Shown here piece after piece: positions 45,499 through 57,819 of a stretch of DNA of 64,000 bases. The notes beneath the pieces are model-generated. The model made no database searches. It was not told where the DNA came from and saw only the letters and a list, made by a program, of their open reading frames with translations. This DNA is from Anastrepha obliqua (taxonomy: Eukaryota > Arthropoda > Insecta > Diptera > Tephritidae): NCBI RefSeq assembly GCF_027943255.1, contig NC_072893.1, forward strand, positions 18,436,001 through 18,500,000. Direction: 5' to 3'. The translations under genes were made by a program, and so were the position numbers. How positions within the stretch are numbered: position 1 is the first letter of the stretch; each line of letters opens with the position of its first letter.

Positions 45499-47399
45499 CA
45501 ACATTTAATTGTTTTAGTTAATCTGAGGGCAAAGTATGCATTAAAATTTTTTTAAGAAGTTTTTTGGAAAATATTTTTTTTCCAATTTTTTTTGGAAAAT
45601 ATTTTTTCTTTCCAATTTTTTTTGGAAAATATTTGTTTTTGTTTTTAATTTTAGGAAATTTTTAATTTTTGCTTGAACATTTTTCTAAATTTTGTTTTTT
45701 TTTAAGTAAAACATCTTCAGTTCGTTTCAACATTTAATTTAGTACAAAATATACATTTAAAATTTTTTTTTGGAAAACATTTTTTTTCCAAAAAAATTTT
45801 TTTTTTCAAATTTTTCTTTTTAATTTTTTTTTCTGTACTGTTTTTTAAGTAAAACATCTTCGATTTGCTTCAACATTTAAATGTTTTAGTTAATCTGAGG
45901 ACAAAGTATGCATTAAAAATTTTTTTAAGAAGTTTTTTGGAAAATATTTTTTCTTTCCAAATTTTTTTGGAAAATATTTTTTCTTTCCAAATTTTTTTGG
46001 AAAATATTTGTTTTTAATTTTATGAAAATTTTGAATTTCACACATTTTTCTAAATTTTGTTTTTCTAAATAAAACTTCTTGAGTTCGCTTCAACATATAA
46101 TTTAGTACAAAATATATATTATTTGAAATTTTTTTTTGGAAATATTTTTTTCCAAAAAAAATTTTTTTTAAACTTTTTTTTTTTAATTTTTTCTTCACAA
46201 TGTTTTTGGAAAAATTTTTTTATTTCAAAAATGATTTTGGAAAATATTTGTAAGTGCTTTCGGTATCGTCTTGAATTATTTTGAAAATTTGTTTATTTGT
46301 AGACTAGTTTATAATAATAAGTAAATAGAAAAAATTTAGGAAAAAATTCATTTATGATATTTGAAATTTATTCAATGTTAAAAAAATGTTCTGCATTATT
46401 TTTTGATTTGCTTCAACGCTTAATTCTTTTAGTTAAACTTAGGATAAAGTATACCTACAAAAATTTGTTGTGGAAATTATTTTTTTTCAATAGCTTTTTT
46501 GGAAAATATTTTTTTTTTTCAACATTTTTTTTGGCAAATATTTTTTGTTTTTAATTTTATGAAAATTTTTTATTCAAAAATTTTTTTAATCTTGTTTTTT
46601 AATTTTATGAAATTTTATTTTTTGAAATAATTTTTTAATTTTTATTTTTAATTTTATCAAAATGTATTTTTTCAAACATTTTTCTAAATTTTGTTTTTTT
46701 AGTGAAATATCTTCGGTTCGTCAACATTTAATTGAATATAAAGTGTACATTTAAAATTTTTTTTGGAAAATACTTTTCTTTCCAAAGTTTTTTTTTTGGA
46801 AAATATTTGTAGGTGTTTTGGATATGATCTTAAATTTTTCTGAAAATTTGGCTTGTGTATAAAAGGAAGTAAACTGAAAAAATATTGGAAAAAAACCACA
46901 ATTTCGAAATTTATTCAATGCTGACAAAATTTCGGCATAGTTTTTCCATCATTTAATTTAATACAAAGTATACAATGAACAATTTCTTTTGAAAAACATT
47001 GTTTTTTTCAAAATTTTATTTGTAAGCGTTTTGGGTATGGTCTTCAATTGAATCTTCAGTTCGTTTCAATATTTAATTTTTTTTATCTTAGGGCATAGTG
47101 CTATACATTTAAAAAAAAAATTGTAAGTATTTTTGTTTTAAAAAAATTTTTGAAAAAATTCAAAATTTCAAAATTTTTTTTTTAAATAATTATTGGAAAA
47201 TAATTTTTTGTTAAAAATTTTGGTAATTTTTTTTATGAAAAATTTCTGATTTTAAAAAAATTTCTTTAAACTTTTTTTTTAATTTGGTGAACATTTTTTT
47301 TTAATATGTGAAACATTTTTTAAAAATGTTTTTGTCAATTTTGAAAAATACCCTCTCTTAAATTATTTTTTATTTATATTTTTTAATTCAAAGCATAGA

Positions 47400-48990
47400 A
47401 TAAGCTCAATAATCCCCATTTTCGAAATGTATTTAAATACGTACAAGGGCCGATGTTTTTAACGTGAGTACCTGCCGGCGATGGTCTAGACCTACGGTGC
47501 TCAAAAGCACATGGATAAATTATATTATTGATCAGAACCCAAGACATTTATCGAAATATTATTTAATTGTTCTAAATAATTATACGTTTGGTACTAATTG
47601 GCAGTGTGGCATGGATCTCGGCACCCGATTGCAATGCAACTCCAAATCAACCAAAAGATTTACCCGCATTTTAAGTATTAAAAACGAAAACCTCGCCGAA
47701 GACTCCTTCCCAAGGTCAGGTCAGAGCGAACTCTGAAGGCTCTTATTGTCCGTGGTACCGAGATTAAGTCATACCTTTAGTCAGACCTTATACCCGAATA
47801 CACTACCAATTGAGCTTTCATACGACGCAGAGACTGGTAACTCTAGATTTTAGGCGCCTTTTACGACAGCGCCTGACCCATTGGAGGGATTTAAATGAGT
47901 GTTTCCCGCAAATAGCAAAACACGGAAAATTTCAAGGATTGAAACTCCTCTGCTACTTCCTAGCTTTAATTTTCGCTCTATTCTGAACTTGAAGAGATGA
48001 GTAAAGTAACAGGTAGCGGCAAACGCCGGGATGCGGGATGAATTGTTTTGCTAAGCTCCTCTTTTGCCAGCCAAGCCTAGTAGCTCAGAGCAGTACTAAT
48101 AAAAATTGTAAATGCTTTTTGTATTGAACGGAAGTATAATTATATATTAAGCAATTTTTATTTTATTTAAATCCATAGTAATGAAATAGCTTGCATTTAT
48201 TGAATTTAAAAAACTCCATAATAAAAAAAACAGATCATCTACCTAATCGGTATTTATCCAGCAACTTACTGCACCCTTGGAGAATGACAGTTTTATTCCT
48301 TTACTATGCAGAAGACAGTCGCTGCAAGGGAACCATAAATTTCTTTCACCAAAACTTCATTCAAAATTTCCCTACTGGGTTTGTCCACGCTTGGCATGTA
48401 GGTATGTATGTTGGTGCTTAGAAACAAACAAAATTAAATATCACTTCCTAGAAATGCATTGGCATTTAAAGGGTTGGGAGTTTAAGTACAGAAAAATCGT
48501 CCTTAGAATAGCCTTAGGCTTATAAAACCACGAAGGATGTAATTAAATTGATTTGTGGTATTGTGGCTCAACAAGACATTATGGCTTCCGACTTCAGCAA
48601 TTCATCGCAGTACAAAAATAACTAATTTATATGCATTGTCTATGACGCAAGACGTCATTAAATCATCCGATGTGATGCTATACGATATAAGAAATTCTCA
48701 GAATTTCTCACAGTCATGAAAATTTAGTGAGATAACAGTAAATCCTCAGAAGCTGATTTTATTTGCTTATTTATTTAGTCTGTGAAAAAATATTTTTATT
48801 GCATAATAGTTAAAGCTTAATTAAGAAAAAAATTAAATTTTTTGTAGGGACATAAGTTTGGAAATAGTGTTAAAAAGAAGCAAATTTAACAAAAACAAAA
48901 CCGAAAAATATCTATAGAAACACACCCAAACATTTAGCATTAATTTTTTAGTGAATTGAAAATTTTATGACGGTACCCTCAAAGAGAAAA
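47400..48990. other. unassigned intergenic DNA
   Basis: No recognised gene. Frames of 76-90 codons at 47464, 48191 and 48277 have no known domain and no supporting context. The 47740-47900 stretch may be a retroelement tail, unconfirmed. Confidence 0.3.
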
Positions 48991-48999
48991 TTAGCAGAA

Positions 49000-49180
49000 C
49001 GTTATGGCCCACCTACAATCGCAAACAAACGCCAATACTGATAAATATGAAACGAAGGGTCCCGCTAACAGCGATGATAACTGGCTTCTGGTCTATCGGA
49101 AAACAAGCAGCCAAAATGGATATCCCTCACAACACGTACTATTACAGTTGTAGAAACCCCAGAGAAAAAGCAACTTAGAT
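49000..49180 (+). mobile_element. LINE family C scrap
   Basis: A plus-strand frame reads ITGFWSIGKQAAKMDIPHNT (49079-49138), close to the LINE C block at 39.3 kb (ITGFWSIGEQAAKMGIPHNT). It breaks off at the knuckle. Confidence 0.65.
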
Positions 49181-49843
49181 TTAGAAACTTACTTTATGAA
49201 CCTGTAGGGCGAAAGATAAATTATTTTGCCTGCCTCTGTTCTGGTCTTTACAGCCAGTGTCGTATGAATTTCGCGTCTTCTCATCAGTCGGGTGATACAC
49301 ATTTTTTTAAAGTTCCTTACTAAAGCGCTATCTGGGGGTGCAGTTGGTATAAAAATATAAGTTTTTATATTGATGATATAGATTCTGAGTATGAATCATA
49401 CGATTTTCATAAATGGCTAGCGTCAAATACTAATCGGAGAAATGGTGTAGTGGTGGGTCAAGCAGATAATCTTCATAAAAATAATATTGCAGTGAAGCTG
49501 CAGACACATAGGAATGAAAAGAATGGGTTTTTCTGAGGCTACAGAAATTTGTATGCTCGAAGGCAGGTTGCGATTGAAAATAAGTGACGCTAAACCTTTT
49601 TCGACGCGAAAAACTCCATTGCGCACTTAGCGCTATGGATTGGAGCATTGAAAATATTATGCAACTGTTTTAGAAGAAAAATTAAGAAGTTGGTTTGTTT
49701 CAGATAGCTATTTCGCTTAGTGTATCTCCTCCTCCACCGCATGAGTCCTTAGATAAAACTCTTTCTCCAAGCATCTATGATATGTATGAGGGATGCCAAT
49801 ATTAGACGAAAATTTTGATTCCGGGATTTTGGGATACTGATTC

Positions 49844-50579
49844 TTAAGGGGTTAGGCCACTCTAGGATTTTCAAAATATCGAAATTTTTTTTTTTTTGCT
49901 TAAAAGATGCTTTAAACTCTTTAGAATATAAAACAAAAAGTCCTATGCGTGAAAAAAATGTTTATCTCTAATATTTCGCACTTTTGCGCGAGCGCCTCTG
50001 ACGTCTCTGAACCGACTATTCAAATTTAAAGCGTGTTTATCTCAAAACGTGATTTTTCAAAACGGCAAGCAGCATAACACAAACAATTTTTAATATTTTC
50101 ACTTGTAATTGTACAAGGATCTTTAGAACATTATTCCGCACTGAAATACGTACGGATTTTTTTATTAATTAATTAGAAAAATTTTTATAAACAATTAACG
50201 GTTCCATTTTAGACGAAAAATTCTACTTTTGACTTCAAACATCTGCAAAATACACAAATTTCAATATTTCTAAAATCCCGTACGTATTTCTACAGCTATA
50301 CTCACGTCGATTGAGAAGAATGTTTTTAATTTGGTTTAGGTGGACATTTACGTCAGTTGTACTGCTTGCCGTGAAGTGCCTTTTTCGCAGGGCGCGTTCA
50401 GAGATTCACTCCAAAGGCGCCATTTTGTAATATTTTTCAATAAAAATATTTGTAATTACACTTAAATACATGCTTAATAATATACTTAAAAAGTTTTTTC
50501 CTGGCACCTTTCTTTCAATGTAAAAAAAATCCTTAAAAAACTGCTTTTTTACAGTAGCTAGAGTGGCGTAACCTTTTAA
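49844..50579. mobile_element. TTAA-bounded element E4, 728 bp
   Basis: TTAA at 49844-49847 and 50576-50579. Ends GGGGTTAGGCCACTCTAG and, inverted, AAGGTTACGCCACTCTAG match at 15 of 18. The inverted core (TTTAAAGCGTGTTTATCTC) is at 50025-50043, and a GCAGCATAACACAAACAA block (50086-50103) matches E2 inverted. Non-coding. Confidence 0.7.
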
Positions 50580-50706
50580 ATGGGTAATATAAGTGTTCAT
50601 GAAGACTTTGGAGATAATTGTAAAAATACAAAAGAAGGCGCAAAATTAATAGGTCTATCGGAAGATTTTTAATCTTTGCCAATGATGTCGTACGTCAATC
50701 ATATAT

Positions 50707-51714
50707 ACAAGGTGAAGAATAAACAAGACTGAGTTAAAATAGAAACGACAGGAGCTTTGTTCTGATAACTTCGAGTTTATTTATACAAAATAGTCCCCTC
50801 TGGCCTCGATTCACTCTTTTGCGCGATCTAAAAGCTTTTCGAAAGAGTGTTTCAGATCATCGATCGGAATGTCCTTCAAGATGTCGGTACAAGCCTTTTA
50901 GATGGCCTCTACGGACGCAAAACGTTTTCCTTTCATGGCCAAATGCAATTTCCCGAATAGGTGGAAGTCTCAGGGAGCCATTTTGGGCGAATACGATTAA
51001 AATGCGATTTCTAGTCCAAAAATCAGTCGTGAGAGTGGGGACTTCCATTTGGCACTTTGTCGCTTATTTTCAGGTTCTTGTTGGAAACACCACGTTTCAT
51101 CACCAGTTGCAATGTTGCAAAGGAAGTTCTCGCCTTTTCCCCCTTCTTTAATGAGGTCTTTCGAATGTGGAATTCTGAACAATTTTCGGTCCTCAATTAA
51201 CTTGTGTTTACGTTCACCTTTCGTAAGCACAAATGATCAGTTAAAATGCGATACATGGATGTTTTGGAGATATTCACTTCCTATTCTTTGAATCTCAACG
51301 ATGATTTCGGTTCATTTTTGATAAAATTACAAACACTTTCGATTGAGTTTTCGGTGATTACTGAGTTTGGGCGTCTGTTAATTGTCCTTCATTCATTTAA
51401 GTCCTCACAACCATCTCTGAAACGAGTAAACCACTCATGAACTCTAGAGTCGAGATAGACAATCATCGCCATACATTTTTTGCATCAATTCAAATGTTTC
51501 GGTAAACGTTTTACCGATTTAAAAAAAAAAAAAAATGATACTAGCTCTTTGTTCAAAGACGCAATAATTTCGCTTCCACTGAACCGAATGTCACCAAGCA
51601 TTCATTGGAAGTGAGGTAAGGATGTAACTCCCAACGCACTAAGTCATTAAAAATATCATACAATCAAAAACTATTTTAAGACTCCAGTCTTGTTTATTTT
51701 GGACTTCACCTTGT
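50707..51714 (-). mobile_element. mariner deletion derivative, ~1.0 kb
   Basis: Imperfect inverted ends: ACAAGGTGAAG...AATAAACAAGACTG (50707-50735) and CAGTCTTGTTTATTTTGG, CTTCACCTTG (51688-51714). The minus strand keeps an HTH region (NISKTSMYRIL, 51240-51275) and LCNIATGDETWCFQQEPENK (51070-51130, first Asp intact). It also keeps a C-terminal LHLAMKGKRFA / DILKDIPIDDLKHSFEKLLD region (50815-50960). The central part with the second and third Asp is deleted. Confidence 0.7.
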
Positions 51715-51721
51715 TCATCAA

Positions 51722-51850
51722 ACATACAAGTAATAGAGCGCGTAAAGGTCAAAATAAAGATATCCAGCACTTAAAATATTGTTTTTACTTAATATACTAA
51801 AATATTTATTCAAACATAACTTTGGATGATTAATTTTGCGCCACCTTGTA
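51722..51850. mobile_element. MITE end fragment
   Basis: Ends GGATGATTAATTTTGCGCCACC, as in the elements at 407-557 and 37515-37783, and includes GGTCAAAATAAAGATATCC. The other terminus is missing. Confidence 0.4.
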
Positions 51851-54060
51851 CTTAGGCACATGGTTAAACTCACAGCTTTTGCACTAGTAAATGCTCTTTT
51901 TAGCCTGATTCGTAAAACTTTGTTAACAACAACAAAAACTTACTCAATTCGACTGAATGGATTTATTTATTTGTAAATATTATATAATATTAGTGATGCA
52001 GTTCTCAATTCCAATGCGTTTGAAAATTATAACTCAATTGAAAATTTGAAATTTTTTTATTACGTTCGAATTTTCTAATAAACACGTTTTTAATTCTTCC
52101 AATTCAATATTTAAAATTTTCGGTATCCCGAGATGTCGGGTTCGGGTTTCCGGGATCGTGGTTGACATCCCTAGTAGATACATTTCTGAATTTATTCCAA
52201 TTTATCTCTATAAGCACACACATACGCAGATTACATATATTTTCTTTCCATTTCATACTTGAATGATTTTACAAAAAGGCCTTAAGTAAATCAAGAGGAA
52301 TACCTAAGTAAGAAGTGTCGCCAGCCGACGCAGTCTATCAATCTGTAATAATCATAATAAGAATAACAGGTCCTGACACTTCAATGAGCGTCCTTTCACA
52401 CTTACACACACACACATATATACCTCACGCATATGCAGAATGTAAACGGCCATACAAAGTTGCGAATTTTTGTCGCATTTACGAATCGCCATACAAAAGT
52501 CTAAGCGGGATAATCGGTGTGAAGTGTAAAAGTGCTGAATATCACACATTACGTAGACTGCCGTTACAGACACCTTTGTTGTTGTTTACTTTCTTTGCCA
52601 TATTCACACTTCGACGCATTGTCTGTTGCCAAAGGACTGCAATAATAACAACAAAGCCACTTGCACTGAATGGCCGCAAACAGCAAGAGACCAAAAAATT
52701 ATTGTTCCACAAAGCCAAATGTTGTTGCAACTTACGGTTGAGATGCTGTGCAGAGCCAGAGCTGCACTCTTTCGCTGCAAAAAATAATAAAGAAGTCTTC
52801 TTTTTTACCACTTACTTACTTTCATTATTTCGAAGCCGTTTATTTACTTTCGTGATTTTTTTTTTTTCTTTTTGCATTTCAATTGCCAATCAATGCGAAA
52901 TCATGCAATGGTAATGCGTATCAGGGCATGTGGCATGAACTTCTCTAACCTTCTGAGACTTCTATGCCACACATTTCACAATGACTTTCAAACGTTTGCT
53001 TTGTTGGTGGATTGGCGCATTCGGAACACCCAGTGGAATAGTTTTGACAGTTTCTGAAAGATCACCAGCGATGTCTTTATTACTTTTTGGCCATTCAGCA
53101 AAATTTTCTACGAGTTTCATTGGAATATTCTGAATAATGTGTCTTTATGCTGCAAAACAACGCAATCATCAGACTGAATGACGACGACGCATTGCGTGAG
53201 TCCTTTGAACCATTAAATGGCGACCGCTGTGGCGTTCTTTGCTGACTTTTCAATTTGTTTTTTTTTCGACAATTTTTGCAAACTAATGTTTGCAAGACAC
53301 TTAAAAATCTATTGTTTCTCTTTGTAAAAAAAAAGTGTGTATGAAAATTTGGGATTTATTTTAAGATAAATTTTGTTGGGATTGTATTCGTTTTCTGATT
53401 TTTGCGAAATATTACAAAGACGTCTGATGGCTCAATCAGAGACCACCAGCAAATTTGTATGAGATCTTAAAAACTCATGCGAAGGTATCTGTGATGAAAA
53501 ATATAATACATAAGAGTTTGCTAACAGAGGGAAAAATGTTTGAAGAAGTTTACAGATATTTCCCTAGTGTTTTTATGGAATAAGAATGACTTTTTATATT
53601 TCTTATATTTCCTATATTTTGAACAAAATTTGCTAAAATAATCTAAGTCACAAATCGTAATATCTTAGGTTAGATCAAACGATTTAGCTCAACCGCGGCC
53701 AAAGATAGTAAGCAAAAGAGAAATAGAGAGATTAATTGCTTTAAATGGGCGACAGCTGGTGTGGCTCTTCGGAAAATCTGCGGTCTTGACGTTGTTGAGC
53801 TGATGCTTTAGTATGTGTGTGACAGTATATTTTCAAAGTTTTCAATCAATAGAATGTCTGATATTATGGCTCTTAACTTGCAGAAGCTTCACCCTCTTTT
53901 ACTTATTATTGTGTGACATTTTATATTGGAAAGACCTGCACAACAGTAGCATCTAAATTGTATGCAAATCGAAAAATACCCACATACTATAAAAGTTCAA
54001 AAGACCCCTTAGTTTCACATATCTGTAAAGCTATTTAAAACCTCTGATCCATGTGACTCC
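51851..54060. other. repeat-poor intergenic island 5
   Basis: No transposon match. Holds a 199-codon open frame at 52315-52914 whose composition is uneven (T/H-rich start, F/L-rich end) and which matches no family I know. I treat it as chance or at most a lineage-specific candidate. Confidence 0.35.
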
Positions 54061-54064
54061 TCTT

Positions 54065-55950
54065 CTTTACATACCGCCGACCAAAAAGAAATTCGATTTT
54101 AGCGAGTCCGAAAAAACTGTTGGTACGACGATGGAATGTCATGCTGCCGCAGAAAGAAAGGATGCTGCCTATAGAGCCATGCTGCGATCGGGCGCAATAC
54201 GAGCTATATGAATCGCTACCGGGAGCTGAAAAGGAAGAGAGACGTATTATCCGAAAGAAGAAACAAGAGGTCGAAATACGTGAGTGCAAGAAGCTTGAGA
54301 TGCTGGCCAATAGGAACAACGCCCGAAAGCTCTACCAGAAAGTGCGGCGGCTTACAGAAAGTTGTAAACCGGGGCCATTTCCTGTAAGAACAAAGACGGC
54401 AATCTGGTGACTGACATCCCGAGCATACTTAAAATATGGAGAGAACCTGTTAAACAGTGAGAGCTGTGTATGTGAGAGAGAATGTGAAGATCCCGATACC
54501 CTAATCGTTGACGACGGAATTATCGTTCCGCTACCTGACCATCACTAGGTGAGGACAGCGATACCGCAGCTAAAGAACAACAAAGCTGCGTGCGCCAACA
54601 GACTGCCGGCTGAGCTATTAAAACATCGCGCGGAGGAGTTGCAAAATATGGTCGGATGAAAGCATCCCTACCGATTGGAATTTAAGTGTGCTCTGCCCAA
54701 TCCAAAAGAAGGGTGATCCTGCAGTCTGCGCCAGTTATCACGGGACTAGTTTTTTAAATATCGCCTGTAAGGTTCCAGGAAGCGTATTATGTGATAGGCT
54801 GAAGCCCACCATCGAACCAACTGATTGGACCTTATCAGTGTGACTTTAGACCTGGAAAGTCTACCATCGACCAAATATTCACAATACGCCAAATCTTGAA
54901 AAATACCCATGAAAGGAGAATCGACACACACCATCTTTTCGTCGACTTCAAGGCTGCATCTGACAGTACAAAAAGGAGTTTCCTGTAAGCCGCGATGTCT
55001 GAATTTGATATCCCCGTAAGATGATACTATGCAGGATGACGTTGCTCAAAACCAGCAGCCCGTCAGAATTGGGAAGGACCCCTCTGAGTTTTTTTATACC
55101 AAACGAGGTTTCAGAAAGAATGACGTCTTTCGTGTGACTTCTTTAACCTGATGTTGGAAAAGATCGTGCAAGCCGCAGAACTTAATCGCTCAGGTACAAT
55201 TTTTTATAAGAGCGTACAATTGTTGGCGTATGCCCATTATATTGACATCATCGGCCTTAACAACCGCGTTGTTAGTTCTGCCTTCTCCAAGCTGGATAAA
55301 GAGGCAAAGCGAATGGGTCTGGTGGTGAACTAGAGAAAAACAAAGTATCTCCTGTTCTCAAACAATGAGTCGCCGCACTTGCGTATCTGCACCCTCGTTT
55401 ATCTAGAAGAGGTTTATTTAAATGGAATAGAGAATCTCTCGTCCCAACAAGTGCTACTTTGGACTAAGCAGGCAATTGAGTAGTAAAGTCCTCTTTTGAT
55501 GAACAAAACTAACCCTCTACAAAGCTCTCATCATGCCCATCCTAACGTATGGCACAGAAGCTTGAACGATGATAATAACCGATGAGGCGTCCCTTGGAAT
55601 GCTTAAGAGAAAGATTTTACGGAAAATTTTCGGACTTTTGGCACAATGAGCTGTATGAACTTTACGACGACATAGACATAGCGCAGCGAATAGAGATACA
55701 GCGGCTTCGTTGACTAGGCATATCCGAATTGATACAGAAGTTTCGGCTCTAAAAGTATTCAATACCAGCTGGTGGTAGCAGAGGAAGAGCAAAGCCTCCT
55801 CTACGTTGGAAAGATCAGGTGGAGAAGGACTTGGCTTTACTTGGTGTCTCCAACTGGCGCCGGTTGGCACGAGAAAGAAACGACTGATGCGCTTTGTTAA
55901 ACTGGACCAAAATCGCATAAGGGGTTATCGCTTCAATCAAGAAGAAGAAG
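54065..55950 (+). mobile_element. RTE-like LINE family 1, longest copy
   Basis: A pre-RT basic region (54160-54400: RNNARKLYQKVRRLTESCKPG) is followed by a linker to the RT fingers (LKNNKAACANRLPAELLK, 54574-54625). RT follows with GPYQCDFRPGKSTIDQIFTI (about 54828-54885), HHLFVDFKAASDST (about 54928-54970), AELNRSGTIFYKSVQLLAYA (55178-55235) and FSKLDKEAKRMGLVVN (55285-55333). The catalytic YADD reads YAHY. The C-terminal DDIDIAQRIEIQRL block (55664-55710) leads to a tail CAATCAAGAAGAAGAAG. At least six frameshifts or stops; the endonuclease domain is missing. Confidence 0.75.
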
Positions 55951-55959
55951 AAAGTTTTT

Positions 55960-57320
55960 ACTGTGAACGGTGAGCGTCATAGATGCATGATAAAAAATGT
56001 GTATAACCTGCGTTGGAGTTAGGGACTTGAACAATACAAATGTGGTTTCAACAGATCAACGCCACTTGCCACACATCCCCGATTGCGACACTGTCACAAT
56101 TAATTATACGAATAAATGGTAATAATTATGAAAGAGACCCGACTTACCTGAAGAGGGTCGAATTTTTTTTACGCTAATTCAAAGTTTTTACATTTTCACC
56201 GAAAATCGCAAATATCACCAGTGAAACTACTTCAGAATTTAAAGAGGAAGGTCATTAACAAGGCAATTAGATGGTTAAAATGTACTACGAAAATTTGAAG
56301 CAGCCAAATTTACTGAAGGCCGACAAAGATGATAGATACATTGCCATAGATACATTGCAAACGCTTACTCTCATGAGTTCGATCAATTAGGGCGGATCGA
56401 TTTGTATGGAATGCCGTCAACACTTCGTATTGAGTAACCATTTTTGGAAGGCAAATAAAACCCATCATTAGCTACAACATTACTATCGACAATCTATGAT
56501 ACAATAACTTTGCACCCTTTGACTAGCTCTTTCAATATTCATAAAAAACCTTACAATGACATTTCTAAAATCCACCACATTTCGCCATTAAAATTTTCAT
56601 GAATGCAAATCATTGAAATTTGCATCACTAAGGCTAAGGATATAAAAAATGCACATCAACGATTAAGGAACTTCATCAAAATGTTGTAAATTAAAAAACT
56701 GTTTAACGCAGCTTGTCATTGTTCTTGTAAAAATATGCCGCAGAGACAATCATAAATTACTGTCAACAACTTGTTATTGTCAACACCAGACAATTGAAAA
56801 AAAAAACACAAAATTGCATGCGCGACAAATTTTCCAAAATGCCCGATTGCTGCAAGTAACGACACAACCCTCTCCCTGCAGTGACAAAATCGAACCCCCT
56901 TCGAACACAACAATAAAGCGCCTAGAGCTGGTAATAATTTATTTTTTTTTGCGCATGCGTCCCTTCGTATTTGATAAACTATCAAGACAGTAGGGGAGAC
57001 AAAGAGTTGTCAAAAATGAAAGTGTTGAGAAATCTATGCAATTGAAAGCGTCATGTCACACTTGAAACTTTTGCAAATTTTAATGATGATGATGGTAAAG
57101 ACAAAAATCAATCAGGTAGAAATAGAAGAAGAAAAGTAAAGAGCTAGCAAACAAATGAAGGAAGACGAATATGAATAAAATAATTCTAAATGGCTTCTAT
57201 GAAAAAATATTTGACGAAAGGCATTATTAGGCAGGCTAATGATGAGAGCAAATTTAGAAAAAAAATTCAATAAGAGTATATACATACATAAATATGTGTA
57301 TACAATTGGCACTAAAGGGT
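55960..57320. other. unassigned intergenic DNA
   Basis: No gene or transposon recognised. Small frames (56716-56985, 57112-57312 on the minus strand) lack domains. Confidence 0.35.
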
Positions 57321-57324
57321 TATC

Positions 57325-57635
57325 AATTTAGAGGTATCGGATGTTAAATTGAAATAAAACAACGAAAATCCAAATTGTTTGGGCAATCTTTATTATTTTT
57401 GTGTAGAACCATTCATGACATTTATTTTTTAAAGATAATCCCTTTCAAATGTTGGTCGCAACTGCACCGTAATTCGGCCATCCGTAAACATTAATTTTGT
57501 ATAACTCGCGACTCACTGGAGGACTTCGGTCGGTATTTCGTGAAAAACTTTTGTAATGTTGGCTTCCAAAGCCGCAATCGATTTCTCCACAAAGCATTTA
57601 GACTTTACATACCCCCACAACAAAGGTCAAAATGT
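57325..57635 (-). mobile_element. rosa-like DD41D mariner, copy 3 terminal fragment
   Basis: Shares with 12341-12665 the terminus (AGAGGTATCGGATGTTAAAT), the AATAAAACAACGAAAATCCA block and the C-terminal coding region (minus strand, CFVEKSIAALEANITKV). Ends inside the TP.DFF..GYVKSKC block. Only the 3' quarter of the transposase gene remains. Confidence 0.7.
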
Positions 57636-57819
57636 CGACAATACCAGATTTAGAAACTTCCCTTTCTATGGTATGGACAGGGCCATGGCGGTTGGGAAGT
57701 ACCGTTACGACAGCGTAGGCTCGTTCCTTAAATGGTTTGAAGAGTGGGTCCTTACAAGCAGATGCTGCTTTCGACGTATTGTAATAACAGGCTTGGAGTT
57801 CTAGTGCTCAAATCAGTTC

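Larger units (their letters stand above)
43780..47390. repeat. degenerate A/T-rich array
   Basis: Over 3 kb of T-rich sequence built from diverged blocks. A landmark (CAACATTTAATTTAG or close variants) recurs at about 43921, 44177, 45728, 45871, 46091, 46414, 46722, 46948 and 47067. A palindromic block (TTTCCAAATTTTTTTGGAAA type) lies between them. Spacing is irregular (about 120-320 bp). The segment 44188-45498 is a later LINE insertion. Apparent ORFs here (for example 45890-46198) are K/F-rich artefacts. Confidence 0.65.

Noticed and set aside
45890..46198. 102-codon K/F-rich minus-strand frame
   Set aside because: Arises from the repetitive TTTTCCAAA blocks of the A/T array, with no other sign of coding.
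43780..47390. CRISPR-like or clean satellite array
   Set aside because: Spacing is irregular, units are diverged and the organism is a eukaryote; better described as a degenerate A/T array.
52315..52914. 199-codon open frame as a possible host gene
   Set aside because: Second-longest plus-strand frame outside transposons, but uneven composition, no recognised domain, no clear promoter or polyadenylation context, and it lies in A/T-rich repeat-poor DNA. Chance is more likely.
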